A stretch of DNA of 64,000 nt from Bacteroides sp. MSB163 (GCF_036416795.1 NZ_CP143867.1:806001-870000), one strand, 5' to 3'; shown: positions 37,089 through 46,002, counted from the first letter of the stretch. The notes: generated by a model not told the origin, from the letters alone. Translations and numbers: made by a program.

Positions 37089-38276
37089 ATGAACAGTCAG
37101 ACTAAGACAAACAAGCGCATTCTTGCCCTCGACATCCTTCGCGGTGTCACCATTGCGGGCATGATTATGGTGAACAACCCCGGCACTTGGGGACATATAT
37201 ATGCCCCTCTGCGCCACGCCGAGTGGAATGGCCTCACCCCCACCGACCTCGTCTTCCCCTTCTTCATGTTCATCATGGGTATCTCTACCTATATCTCCCT
37301 GAAGAAGTACAATTTCGAGTTCAGCCATGCAGCCGCCCTAAAGATATTGAAGCGTACCATTATCATCTTCCTGATCGGACTTGCCATCGGCTGGTTCTCC
37401 AGATTCTGTTACTACTGGGCAGGCTCCCATGAAGGTCTCAGCTTCGGCGAACAACTCTGGGCATCCGTCTGGACTTTCGACCGCATCCGTATCCTGGGTG
37501 TCATGCAGCGTCTGGCCCTTTGCTACGGTGCTACCGCTATCATTGCGCTGACCATGAAACACCGTCATATCCCTTATCTCATTGCCACATTACTGGTAGG
37601 TTACTTCATCCTGCTGATGTGTGGCAACGGATTTGCTTACAACGAAACCAATATCCTCTCCATAGTGGACCGTGCCATCCTCACCCCCGCACACATGTAC
37701 AAGGACAACGGCATTGATCCCGAAGGTCTTTTAAGCACCATCCCATCCATTGCCCATGTATTGCTGGGCTTCTGCGTGGGTCGCATGATGCTAGACAGCA
37801 ATAAAGCCGAGAGCCGCGAAGCGTTACTAAACTCTCACCTGATCAAATTATTCCTGGTTGGTGCCATTCTTACTTTTGCAGGCTTCCTGCTGAGCTACGG
37901 TTGTCCTATCAACAAGAAAATCTGGTCTCCCACCTTCGTTCTCACCACTTGCGGACTGGCCTCCAGTTTCCTGGCACTGCTCATCTGGATCATCGACGTA
38001 AAAGGATACAAGAAATGGTGTACTTTCTTCGAGGCTTTCGGTGTCAACCCCCTGTTCATGTACGTTCTGGGTGGAGTACTAAGTATCCTGCTCGGCAGCA
38101 TCAGCTTCCCTTGGGGTGATGGCAGCATCAGCATACACGGATTCTTATACAAGATCGTTCTTATGCCGATATTCGGTGAGACAAGCGGTTCACTGGCCTA
38201 CGCACTGCTCTTTGTAGCCATCAACTGGTGCATCGGCTATCAATTGTATAAACGGAAGATATATATCAAGATATAG
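37089..38276 (+). CDS. NagX/HGSNAT-like membrane transacetylase (DUF5009-type)
   Basis: 395 residues with about 10-11 membrane helices. The opening RILALDILRGVTIAGMIMVNNPG and the PTDLVFPFFMFIMGIST segment are typical of heparan-alpha-glucosaminide N-acetyltransferase-like proteins. Members move acetyl groups from cytosolic acetyl-CoA to a terminal glucosamine on the outer side. Gene order suggests it may re-acetylate glucosamine in fragments of N-deacetylated peptidoglycan so that downstream enzymes can use them; that role is inference. The gene begins 19 bp after the FAD/Fe-S gene. Confidence 0.8.
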   Translation: MNSQTKTNKRILALDILRGVTIAGMIMVNNPGTWGHIYAPLRHAEWNGLTPTDLVFPFFMFIMGISTYISLKKYNFEFSHAAALKILKRTIIIFLIGLAIGWFSRFCYYWAGSHEGLSFGEQLWASVWTFDRIRILGVMQRLALCYGATAIIALTMKHRHIPYLIATLLVGYFILLMCGNGFAYNETNILSIVDRAILTPAHMYKDNGIDPEGLLSTIPSIAHVLLGFCVGRMMLDSNKAESREALLNSHLIKLFLVGAILTFAGFLLSYGCPINKKIWSPTFVLTTCGLASSFLALLIWIIDVKGYKKWCTFFEAFGVNPLFMYVLGGVLSILLGSISFPWGDGSISIHGFLYKIVLMPIFGETSGSLAYALLFVAINWCIGYQLYKRKIYIKI

Positions 38277-38332
38277 GAGATACCTCCTCTAACTCCTTAA
38301 AACAACAAGTAAATAATTAAACTTAAAACGAT

Positions 38333-39172
38333 ATGATATTAATAGCAGACAGTGGCTCTACAAAAACCGATTGGTGTGTTGTAGAGAAAGGTAAACTCAT
38401 CCAGCAGATTTCTACGAAAGGTACCAACCCTTTCTTTCAGTCGGAAGAGGAGATCAGTAATGAAATTGCGACAGCGCTGCTGCCCCAGTTAACGACCCAT
38501 GCCTTCGACGCTGTGTACTTTTATGGTGCCGGCTGTGGCTTCCCCGACAAAATTGCCATGGTACACCGTGCCATTATCCGACATCTTCAGGTTTCGGGCG
38601 ACGAAGTGGAAGTAAATACGGACATGCTTGCCGCCGCTCGCGGACTTTGCAGACACGAACCGGGCATAGCCTGCATCATGGGCACAGGTTCCAACTCGTG
38701 TTACTACGACGGCAAACACATTGGTGCCAACGTCTCTCCCCTGGGTTTCATTCTTGGCGACGAAGGTAGCGGTGCTTGCCTGGGTAAGTTGCTGGTAGGT
38801 GATATTCTGAAAAACCAGATGACTCCGGAACTGAAAGAGAAGTTCCTCAAGCAGTTCAATCTGGAACCGGCAGACATCATCGACCGCGTATACCGTAAAC
38901 CATTTCCGAACCGCTTCTTAGCAAGCCTGTCTCCATTCCTCGCTCAGAATCTGGACGAACCTTGCGTGCGTACGCTGGTGCTGAACAGTTTCAAGGCTTT
39001 CCTGAAAAGGAACGTCATGCAATACGATTATCAGCATAGCAAGGTACATTTCATCGGCTCCATAGCATTCCATTATAAGGAGGTACTTGCCGAGGCCGCA
39101 CAGGAAATGGGCGTTCAAATAGGCACCATCCTCCAGAGCCCCATGGAAGGTCTGATTAGCTACCATAGCTAA
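38333..39172 (+). CDS. murK: BadF/BadG-type ATPase, putative MurNAc kinase
   Basis: 279 residues of the ASKHA kinase fold: ADSGSTKTDWCVVEKG at the N terminus (phosphate-1), CIMGTGSNSCYYDG near residue 118 (phosphate-2/adenosine), GDEGSGACLGK near residue 141. MurK of Tannerella forsythia, a related oral Bacteroidetes species, phosphorylates MurNAc. The direct neighbour is murQ (54 bp downstream), whose substrate is MurNAc-6-phosphate, so MurNAc is the favoured substrate. GlcNAc kinase is an alternative. Cytoplasmic. Confidence 0.82.
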   Translation: MILIADSGSTKTDWCVVEKGKLIQQISTKGTNPFFQSEEEISNEIATALLPQLTTHAFDAVYFYGAGCGFPDKIAMVHRAIIRHLQVSGDEVEVNTDMLAAARGLCRHEPGIACIMGTGSNSCYYDGKHIGANVSPLGFILGDEGSGACLGKLLVGDILKNQMTPELKEKFLKQFNLEPADIIDRVYRKPFPNRFLASLSPFLAQNLDEPCVRTLVLNSFKAFLKRNVMQYDYQHSKVHFIGSIAFHYKEVLAEAAQEMGVQIGTILQSPMEGLISYHS

Positions 39173-39185
39173 TCATCCCAGCCCC

Positions 39186-39214
39186 CATAAATCATAAATT
39201 ATAAATCATAAATC
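39186..39214 (+). repeat. Four-unit heptanucleotide repeat in the murK-murQ gap
   Basis: CATAAAT, CATAAAT(T-shifted), TATAAAT, CATAAAT in a row with a 7-bp period. It is the same family as 20769-20783, and its period equals that of the arms of the protein-coding elements. It ends 12 bp before the murQ start codon, so it covers the ribosome-binding area. Confidence 0.6.
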
Positions 39215-39225
39215 TCATCATCATC

Positions 39226-40047
39226 ATGGCATTCGTAAAGATATCAGAGCAACCTTCGCTCTACAACGACTTGGAAAAGAAATCTGTCCACGAAATATTG
39301 GAGGACATCAACACAGAAGACCGGAAAGTGGCATTGGCTGTTCAAAAAGCCATCCCACAGATTGAGAAACTGGTAACACAAATCGTTCCGCGCATGAAGC
39401 AAGGCGGACGCATCTTTTATATGGGAGCAGGCACCAGCGGTCGCCTAGGTGTGCTGGATGCATCAGAAATTCCTCCAACATTCGGTATGCCTCCTACGCT
39501 CGTCATCGGACTGATAGCAGGCGGTGATACAGCTTTGCGTAATCCGGTGGAAAATGCGGAGGACGATATGCGTCGCGGTTGGGAAGAATTAGTTGAACGT
39601 AATATTACGGATAAAGATACCGTCATCGGCATTGCCGCTTCCGGCACGACTCCCTATGTTATCGGTGCCATGCAGCAAGCACGCGAGCACGGCATTCTTA
39701 CAGGCTGCATCACCAGCAACCCCGACTCTCCGATGGCAGCCGAAGCAGATGTTCCCATCGAAATGATTGTAGGACCGGAGTATGTAACAGGAAGCTCACG
39801 CATGAAATCGGGTACGGGACAGAAAATGATACTGAACATGATTACCACTTCTGTCATGATACAACTGGGCCGCGTGAAAGGTAATAAGATGGTGAACATG
39901 CAACTGAGTAACCAGAAATTGGTAGACCGCGGCACCCGCATGATCGTAGAAGAACTGGGATTGGACTATGGAAAGGCAAAGGCACTGTTGCTAATGCATG
40001 GTTCAGTGAAAAAGGCAGTAGATGCTTACAGGGGGGTAACATTATGA
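39226..40047 (+). CDS. murQ: N-acetylmuramic acid 6-phosphate etherase
   Basis: 273 residues, close to the usual family length. The SIS domain shows IFYMGAGTSGRLGVLDASEIPPTFG near residue 63 (Ser/Thr phosphate-binding loop and catalytic Glu), GIAASGTTPYVIGAM near residue 131, TSNPDSPMA, and the signature GPEYVTGSSRMKSGTGQKMILN near residue 184. It converts MurNAc-6-phosphate to GlcNAc-6-phosphate and D-lactate in the cytoplasm. The stop overlaps the next start codon by 4 bp (ATGA), so translation is coupled with the serine hydrolase gene. Confidence 0.96.
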   Translation: MAFVKISEQPSLYNDLEKKSVHEILEDINTEDRKVALAVQKAIPQIEKLVTQIVPRMKQGGRIFYMGAGTSGRLGVLDASEIPPTFGMPPTLVIGLIAGGDTALRNPVENAEDDMRRGWEELVERNITDKDTVIGIAASGTTPYVIGAMQQAREHGILTGCITSNPDSPMAAEADVPIEMIVGPEYVTGSSRMKSGTGQKMILNMITTSVMIQLGRVKGNKMVNMQLSNQKLVDRGTRMIVEELGLDYGKAKALLLMHGSVKKAVDAYRGVTL

Positions 40048-41903
40048 AACTCCTCCCTTCCTTTTTCTTCTTTGTGTTGCTTGCCTTGCAAGCCAATGCA
40101 CAATCCTTGCAACGCGTTGCCCCCGAACAAGTCGGCATGGATTCCCGTCATTTGTTGTACGCTGACGAAGCGATAGAAACCGCCATCGCCAATAAAGACA
40201 TTCCCGGTGCCGTACTTGCTGTAGTACGCAACGGGAAGATGGCCTACCTCAAAGCATACGGCAACAAGCGCGTGTACCCTAACACCGAGCCTATGACCGT
40301 AAACACAATTTTCGATATGGCTTCATGCAGTAAACCCATGTCCACTGCCATCTGTACCCATATCCTGGCAGAACGTGGCAAGCTCCGCCTCCTGGATCCC
40401 GTCAGCCTCTACATACCTGATTTTAAGCCCTGGGTGAGCGAAGACGGAAAAGATAAGAAAATCATCCGCATCGCCGACCTGTTGACACACACTTCCGGTC
40501 TCCCCCCTTATGCCCCAACCAGTGAATTGGAAAAACAATATGGTTCCCCCAGCCCCGACGGAATGATAGAGTACATAGCCAACTGCCGCCGCGACTTCAA
40601 GCCGCAGACCGACTTCCAATACAGTTGCCTTAACTACATCACCCTGCAACGCATCATCGAAACCGTCAGCAGACAATCCTTACGTGACTTCGCCCGCGAA
40701 AATCTATTTGATGTATTAGGTATGGCCCATACCGACTATCTCCCCTGCAAGCACGACAAGGATGGGAAATGGATCAATACAGCAGATGCCCATTGGGCAA
40801 CCTCTACCGAAGGTGACTGGCACAGCCTCATCGCTCCTACCGAGAAGCAATCTGACGGGAGCGTCCTCTGCGGACAAGTACACGATCCACTCGCCCGTGT
40901 AATGAATGGCGGTATTTCCGGCAATGCCGGCGTATTCTCTTGTGCCGAAGACATAGCTATCCTCTGCGCCGCCCTGCAAAACGGCGGAGAATGGAACGGA
41001 CGCCGCATCCTCAGCCCATTGGGAGTTAAAGCTATGCGTACCGTCCCTCGTGCCACCGCAACATTAGGACGCACTTTAGGATGGGATAATTTCACCGCCT
41101 ACGCTTCCAATAACGGAGATTATTTTGGTCCGAATACCTACGGACACACCGGATACACCGGTACTTCCATCATCATAGATCCGGACAACGATACTTCGGT
41201 CATCCTGCTCGTCAACGCCGTGCATCCCGAAGACGGTCACAGCATGGTTCGTCTGCGCTCTCTGATAGCCAATGTTGTTGCTGCTTCTATCTATCCCACC
41301 CCACGTATTTATACGGATCATTATTATAAGCGCTTCCTCCAATTCATGGATGAACCTGCCATTACCTCCAAAGACATCGTCATGGTGGGCAACAGCCTTA
41401 CAGAAGGTGGCGGCAACTGGAACACCCGCCTCAACAAGAAAAATATCCGTAACCGTGGTATCATCGGTGACGAAGTTATGGGTATTTACGACCGCCTGCA
41501 CCAGATACTTCCGGGACACCCAGAGAAACTATTCCTCCTTGCCGGTGTCAACGATATCTCACACGACCTCACTGCGGACAGCATTGTCAGTATGATACGC
41601 ATGACCGTTGAGCGTATTCAGCATGAATCGCCTGATACGAAACTCTACCTGCAAAGTCTCCTGCCTTTCGATGAGAGTTTCGGACACTACAAAAAACTAA
41701 CCGGGAAAACCGACATGGTTCCCGAAATCAATACACAACTGGAAGTCTTAGCTAAAGATCACAAAATTACATTCATCAATCTCTTCCCGTTATTTACAGA
41801 GAAAGGTACGAATGTGCTTCGCAAAGAATTGACCAGTGACGGCTTACACCTGAATGAAGAAGGATATAAAATTTGGGTGAAAGCGTTAAAAAAGAAGATG
41901 TAG
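40044..41903 (+). CDS. Secreted beta-lactamase-like serine hydrolase fused to an SGNH/GDSL esterase
   Basis: 619 residues with a signal peptide (to about LQANAQ). Domain 1 (about 30-405) is class C beta-lactamase-like. It has the SxxK motif in MASCSKPMS near residue 94, an active-site Tyr motif written YSC rather than YSN (FQYSCLNYI near residue 192), and GHTGYTGTS near residue 370. Domain 2 (about 440-619) is an SGNH hydrolase: VMVGNSLTEGGGNW (block I Ser), LLAGVNDI (block III G-x-N-D) and DGLHLNEEGY (block V D-x-x-H). The pairing suggests removal of a peptide or ester group plus de-O-acetylation of peptidoglycan fragments, which is inference. It is the last gene of the locus. Confidence 0.82.
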   Translation: MKLLPSFFFFVLLALQANAQSLQRVAPEQVGMDSRHLLYADEAIETAIANKDIPGAVLAVVRNGKMAYLKAYGNKRVYPNTEPMTVNTIFDMASCSKPMSTAICTHILAERGKLRLLDPVSLYIPDFKPWVSEDGKDKKIIRIADLLTHTSGLPPYAPTSELEKQYGSPSPDGMIEYIANCRRDFKPQTDFQYSCLNYITLQRIIETVSRQSLRDFARENLFDVLGMAHTDYLPCKHDKDGKWINTADAHWATSTEGDWHSLIAPTEKQSDGSVLCGQVHDPLARVMNGGISGNAGVFSCAEDIAILCAALQNGGEWNGRRILSPLGVKAMRTVPRATATLGRTLGWDNFTAYASNNGDYFGPNTYGHTGYTGTSIIIDPDNDTSVILLVNAVHPEDGHSMVRLRSLIANVVAASIYPTPRIYTDHYYKRFLQFMDEPAITSKDIVMVGNSLTEGGGNWNTRLNKKNIRNRGIIGDEVMGIYDRLHQILPGHPEKLFLLAGVNDISHDLTADSIVSMIRMTVERIQHESPDTKLYLQSLLPFDESFGHYKKLTGKTDMVPEINTQLEVLAKDHKITFINLFPLFTEKGTNVLRKELTSDGLHLNEEGYKIWVKALKKKM

Positions 41904-41920
41904 ACTCCTCTATAAACACA

Positions 41921-41948
41921 AGAGGCTGCCCATAAATGAGCAGCCTCT
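41921..41948. terminator. Terminator ending the salvage locus
   Basis: AGAGGCTGC and GCAGCCTCT form a stem with a short AT-rich loop, followed by a U-rich tail (TCTATTTTA). It lies between the converging serine hydrolase gene and the FKBP gene. Confidence 0.8.
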
Positions 41949-41970
41949 CTATCTATTTTATAAAGAGCCT

Positions 41971-42639
41971 CTACTTTACTGCCTCTAACAGCATATCAAA
42001 TGTCAAAGTTGAATAACCAAGAATTGAGCCATATCCGCTTTCTCCATATCCACATTGATAAGGGATATACAACATCCAGCGTTCTTTCGTATGCATATAT
42101 TGCAATACTGTAGTCCATCCAGAAACGACACCTGTCACACTAAAAGAAGATGGAGAATCGAAGTCCGTAGGTACCTTGGCGCCCTCGCCTTCAGAAAGCA
42201 GTCCCCCCCGGTCTATTGCGCTGTAACCAACAAAATTACCATCAAATCTATCCCCTAGTATTATTGTACCATAATAGTATGTCGTAACTGACTCCGTATA
42301 AAGCGGACGCTCCCCATCGGGATTATCTGGCGATATTTTCTTACAATAAATATACAAAGAATTCTCTGTTGTACTCTTGTAGTTATCCTTAATAGCAAAT
42401 AATTCACCTACAGGAATCTTGCTAAGCTTAACAGAGTCACCGTTATCACCTTCATATTTCGCCCCTTCTATAATTCTATCAGTCCGACCACCTATGATCA
42501 GATTCAATGAATCAATATAAGCTTCATTCCGTTCTCGCCAGTTATCATACTTACCTACTTCCTCTACTTCTTCACAAGAAGTAAATACACCTGCCAAGAG
42601 TAACAGGAAAGGTAGAAATATTAAGAGTCTTTTATTCAT
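41971..42639 (-). CDS. FKBP-type peptidyl-prolyl isomerase lipoprotein
   Basis: 222 residues with lipobox GVFTSC at about residues 17-22. The C-terminal half shows the FKBP core: VTTYYYGTIILGDRFDG, FSVTGVVSGWTTVLQYMHTKERWMLYIPYQCGYGESGYG and STLTFDMLLEAVK. This is the order of the folding-helper family (V-x-x-Y-x-G, GxxxAL-type helix, P-x-x-x-AYG). Several catalytic aromatics differ from classical FKBPs. It is probably a periplasmic or surface-anchored folding factor. It starts 22 bp after glyS on the same strand, so the two are likely co-transcribed. Confidence 0.8.
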   Translation of the reverse strand: MNKRLLIFLPFLLLLAGVFTSCEEVEEVGKYDNWRERNEAYIDSLNLIIGGRTDRIIEGAKYEGDNGDSVKLSKIPVGELFAIKDNYKSTTENSLYIYCKKISPDNPDGERPLYTESVTTYYYGTIILGDRFDGNFVGYSAIDRGGLLSEGEGAKVPTDFDSPSSFSVTGVVSGWTTVLQYMHTKERWMLYIPYQCGYGESGYGSILGYSTLTFDMLLEAVK

Positions 42640-42660
42640 TCTATTAATTTATTGTATTAC

Positions 42661-44202
42661 TTATTGCAACCCCTTCAGCAATGAAGTGATGCTAACACGG
42701 TCTGCAATGATGTTATTCAGTTCAGCAATAGCCACGCGTTCCTGTTGCATCGTATCACGATTACGCAGCGTCACGCAGTTATCTTCCAGAGTTTGGTGGT
42801 CAACAGTCACGCAGTACGGAGTACCAATGGCATCCTGACGACGGTAACGTTTACCAATACTATCTTTTTCATCATACTGGCAGTGGAAATGGAACTTCAA
42901 TGAGTCGATGATCTCACGAGCCTTTTCAGGCAGACCGTCTTTCTTCACCAACGGCATTACAGCCAATTTCACAGGAGCAAGTGCGGCAGGCAATCTCAGT
43001 ACTACGCGGCTTTCTCCACTCTCCAGTTGTTCTTCGCAATAAGAAGCGGACATGATACTGAGGAACATACGGTCCACACCGATAGAAGTCTCGATAACGT
43101 ACGGAGTATAACTTTCATTTGTCTCAGGATCGAAGTACTTAATATTCTTACCTGAGAACTTCTCATGCTGAGACAAGTCAAAATTCGTACGGCTATGGAT
43201 ACCTTCCACTTCCTTGAAGCCAAACGGCATTAAGAACTCGATATCTGTAGCTGCATTCGCATAATGAGCCAACTTATCATGATCATGATAACGATAGTGG
43301 TCATCACCGAATCCCAATGCCTTATGCCATTTCAAACGGATTTCTTTCCATTTCTTGAACCATTCCAGCTCAGTACCCGGCTTCACGAAGAACTGCATTT
43401 CCATCTGTTCGAACTCACGCATACGGAAAATGAACTGACGGGCAACAATCTCGTTACGGAATGCCTTACCAATCTGTGCAATACCGAAAGGTATCTTCAT
43501 GCGACCGGTCTTCTGTACATTCAGGTAGTTCACAAAGATACCCTGAGCTGTTTCAGGACGCAGGTAAATCTTCATGGCACCATCCGAAGTAGAACCCATC
43601 TCTGTAGAGAACATCAGGTTGAACTGACGAACTTCCGTCCAGTTCTTTGTACCGCTGATGGGGCAAACGATTTCTTCATCCAGAATAATCTGGCGAAGCT
43701 CGTCAAGGTTATTATCATTCAGAGCCTTTGCAAAACGTTCGTGCAACGCGTCGCGTTTAGCCTGGTGTTCCAGCACGCGGCCGTTTGTGCTACGGAACTG
43801 CGCTTCATCAAAAGCCTCTCCGAAACGCTTGGCAGCTTTGGCAACTTCTTTATTGATTTTATCGTCGTACTTTGCAAGTTGGTCTTCAATCAGCACATCA
43901 GCACGATAACGTTTCTTGGAATCACGGTTGTCAATCAAAGGGTCATTGAATGCGTCTACGTGTCCGGAAGCCTTCCAGATGGTGGGGTGCATAAAGATAG
44001 CGGAGTCGATACCGACAATGTTTTCGTGCAGTAACACCATGCTCTGCCACCAGTATTGTTTAATGTTATTTTTCAGTTCCACACCCATCTGACCGTAGTC
44101 ATACACTGCTCCCAATCCGTCGTAGATGTCGCTGGAGGGGAATACGAAACCGTATTCCTTACAGTGTGATACGAGTTTCTTAAAAACGTCTTCTTGTGCC
44201 AT
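42661..44202 (-). CDS. glyS: Glycyl-tRNA synthetase (alpha2, class II)
   Basis: 513 residues from ATG 44202 (MAQEDVFKKLVSHCKEYGFVFPSSDIYDGLGAVYDYG); the frame is open 18 codons further upstream, but the family starts here. Class II signatures are visible: GVELKNNIKQYWW, LRPETAQGIFVNYLNVQ, PFGIAQIGKAFRNEI, FIFRMREFEQMEMQFF, SIGVDRMFLSIMS. The anticodon-binding domain is at the C terminus. It charges tRNA-Gly. Essential housekeeping gene, intact. Confidence 0.96.
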   Translation of the reverse strand: MAQEDVFKKLVSHCKEYGFVFPSSDIYDGLGAVYDYGQMGVELKNNIKQYWWQSMVLLHENIVGIDSAIFMHPTIWKASGHVDAFNDPLIDNRDSKKRYRADVLIEDQLAKYDDKINKEVAKAAKRFGEAFDEAQFRSTNGRVLEHQAKRDALHERFAKALNDNNLDELRQIILDEEIVCPISGTKNWTEVRQFNLMFSTEMGSTSDGAMKIYLRPETAQGIFVNYLNVQKTGRMKIPFGIAQIGKAFRNEIVARQFIFRMREFEQMEMQFFVKPGTELEWFKKWKEIRLKWHKALGFGDDHYRYHDHDKLAHYANAATDIEFLMPFGFKEVEGIHSRTNFDLSQHEKFSGKNIKYFDPETNESYTPYVIETSIGVDRMFLSIMSASYCEEQLESGESRVVLRLPAALAPVKLAVMPLVKKDGLPEKAREIIDSLKFHFHCQYDEKDSIGKRYRRQDAIGTPYCVTVDHQTLEDNCVTLRNRDTMQQERVAIAELNNIIADRVSITSLLKGLQ

Positions 44203-44320
44203 TTTTTTGTTATATCTATTAATTTTAATCCTGTTCCTTATTAAAAAGCGCCACAAAGATAGGGATTTATATCATAAGTCGGGCAGGCGGGGTATTAATT
44301 TATCTTATCGTTGCACGTTG

Positions 44321-44925
44321 TTACACAAACTGACGCACAGGAATAACATCAATCCAACCTTCTTCCGTACGAATTTTATCCTCCTGATTAAGAGTTATGA
44401 GAATCCCCTTATCCATTTTAAAGAAACGCATGGCTTCGCGCAATCCTCCCACTTCACGTGATTCATTTTCCCGATGCAGCTCCAGACAGACCTGAATAAG
44501 CTGCATCGGTACATTCTTCTCACATACCACAAAGTCGCATTCACTATTATTCTCACTAAAATAATAAAGTTGCCGATAACGACGGCGCAACTCCCAATAA
44601 ACTACATTTTCCAGTATATGCCCCGTATTTCCGGTAAAGGAAACGGTAACAGCTTGCGAAAGGGCTGTATCAATGAAATATATTTTCAGAGGATTGACAT
44701 ATTGTGCTTTCAATGACCATGAAAACTTAGGTATACGACTGATGAAATAAGCTTCTTCAAGTTGAACCTACATGCTGCCGCATCAACGTACTTTGACGTA
44801 TCCCTGAAATCACTAAAGCATGATTTGTATTATCTACAGGCAATGTCGCCAATAACTCGCGCGAAAGAGATTCATCATGCCTAAAGAACTCCTGCTGTTG
44901 ATTATAAACCTCTTTGATATCAGAA
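44321..44925 (-). pseudogene. Broken AAA-type ATPase with DUF4143 C terminus
   Basis: The C-terminal part (44321-44713) reads as a DUF4143 domain: NPLKIYFIDTALSQAV, GHILENVVYWELRRR, NSECDFVVCEKN (nuclease-like E-x-D). Upstream on the same strand, 44760-44925 encodes the N terminus (DIKEVYNQQQEFFRHDESL, NHALVISGIRQSTLMRQH). Its P-loop has lost the GK portion and hits a stop. About 200 codons that should lie between the two parts are missing. It is an internally deleted remnant. Confidence 0.75.
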
Positions 44926-45111
44926 AATCACCATACGTCTATTTATTTGTTATAGAGTAAAGGTAGCTTATATATTGCTAATAAACAAATCCAAGTATTA
45001 GTAATATTCAAATCTTCATATTACTAATAAACAGTTTAAACTTAGTTTTTATCAGGGCAGCCGCATCAAATTTTCAATATTTTCTTCAGATATTCTATAT
45101 CCAATGCCGCT

Positions 45112-45375
45112 TTATATAGCCTCTTCTTTAAACTTAACTTGTCTTTCTGCTCTGAGATGATATGCAAAGCCATTTTTCTTAGCACCGTTACCCCGTGTGA
45201 TTGGGGAGACGTCACGTTGTTTTTTACCGTCTATGACTATTTGTTTCTCCGATAGTTCAGATAAGATGGATTGTCCATACGAACGAAGGCAGTGTTCAAG
45301 TTCATCCGGAAAAATACTCTTAAAAACACGTTCAAAGGTGCCTTCAAAAGGGACACCATTAACTAAAGACAACAC
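45112..45375 (-). pseudogene. ISAs1-family transposase remnant
   Basis: The frame encodes NGVPFEGTFERVFKSIFPDELEHCLRSYG and then EKQIVIDGKKQRDVSP. These match the N-terminal associated domain and first DDE-region (V-I-D-G-K) of ISAs1/H-repeat transposases. The N terminus is replaced by the 108-bp element at 45377-45484. The sequence after about SPITRGN no longer follows the family and stops at 45112, so most of the catalytic domain is gone. Confidence 0.7.
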
Positions 45376-45376
45376 C

Positions 45377-45484
45377 GTACCCGAGACGTATCTGAGCCGT
45401 ACTTGCTCCGTACGTTCTTCGGTCAGAAGTACCTCTGAGCGAAGAAACCACGGACTTGGTACGGAGCAAGTGCATTCCGGGTAC
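45377..45484 (-). repeat. 108-bp palindromic MITE-like element, copy 2 (inverted)
   Basis: On the minus strand it aligns end to end, without gaps, to 10210-10317. The outer GTACCC...TCTCGGGTAC ends, the nested TTGCTCCGTAC/GTACGGAGCAA pair and the central TTTCTTCGGTCAGA-like segment match. It sits at the truncated 5' edge of the ISAs1 remnant. No clear target duplication is visible. Confidence 0.75.
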
Positions 45485-45640
45485 TGTCCGGATACCTTTT
45501 GCTCCTGTGATCGGCAGTGCATAGCTCAGCACATTGCGCGCATTCATTTCCGCTTTGCATTGCGCATCATAGGCTTCATCACCATCCAGATTGGGGACAC
45601 TCGCCCATTCCCCATGCGTAAGGGTAAGTCATATATGTGT
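45485..45640 (-). other. Unidentified coding remnant
   Basis: On the minus strand the frame reads LTLTHGEWASVPNLDGDEAY and continues with AEMNARNVLSYALPITGAKGI up to the 108-bp element. It looks protein-like but has no start or stop of its own, and I do not recognise it. It is probably the left-over of a gene interrupted by the element. The stretch 45641-45807 shows nothing convincing. Confidence 0.35.
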
Positions 45641-45807
45641 ACGAATATCCTTTTTATGAAAAGAGAGTTTATCACTGATTATCAAGATACTACAAAGCAT
45701 CAATTTCTTGTAAGAGGAGAAATAGCGGATTTTTCGGTTTCCTTACACTTCCTGATTGATAAGACGAATATGTTATATGTAACTTGTACATTACTTGATG
45801 AGAATAA

Positions 45808-46002
45808 TCATTGATTGCTTAATGAGCTGTATTTGCGCAGCGGGTTGTCCGGCACAAGCTCCACGGGGAGGTATTCTATTTTTTCCACTTCTTGACCGGG
45901 CTCCAGCGGCAGCAGTGCGTTGAGCAGGCTCTTCACAAGGTCGGGGTGTTCCTCGAAGACGCGCTTGAACGTCAGGTCGGCCTTGGGGGCTAAGTATCTC
46001 AT
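45808..46002 (-). pseudogene. N-terminal fragment of an Rpn/PDDEXK_2 family nuclease
   Basis: 64 codons. YLAPKADLTFKRVFEEHPDL and LLNALLPLEPGQEVEKIEYL are the standard opening of Bacteroides Rpn-family (PF12784) recombination-promoting nuclease/transposase proteins, normally about 300 residues. The frame ends soon after ELVPDNPL, before the nuclease D-x-x-C motif, so it is truncated. Confidence 0.75.

Noticed and set aside
43264..44034. 256-residue open frame on the plus strand
   Set aside because: Antisense to glyS, which is highly conserved; composition is that of a shadow frame.
45197..45814. 205-residue plus-strand frame
   Set aside because: It crosses the antisense of the ISAs1 remnant and the 108-bp element; no coherent protein family, so chance opening is more likely.
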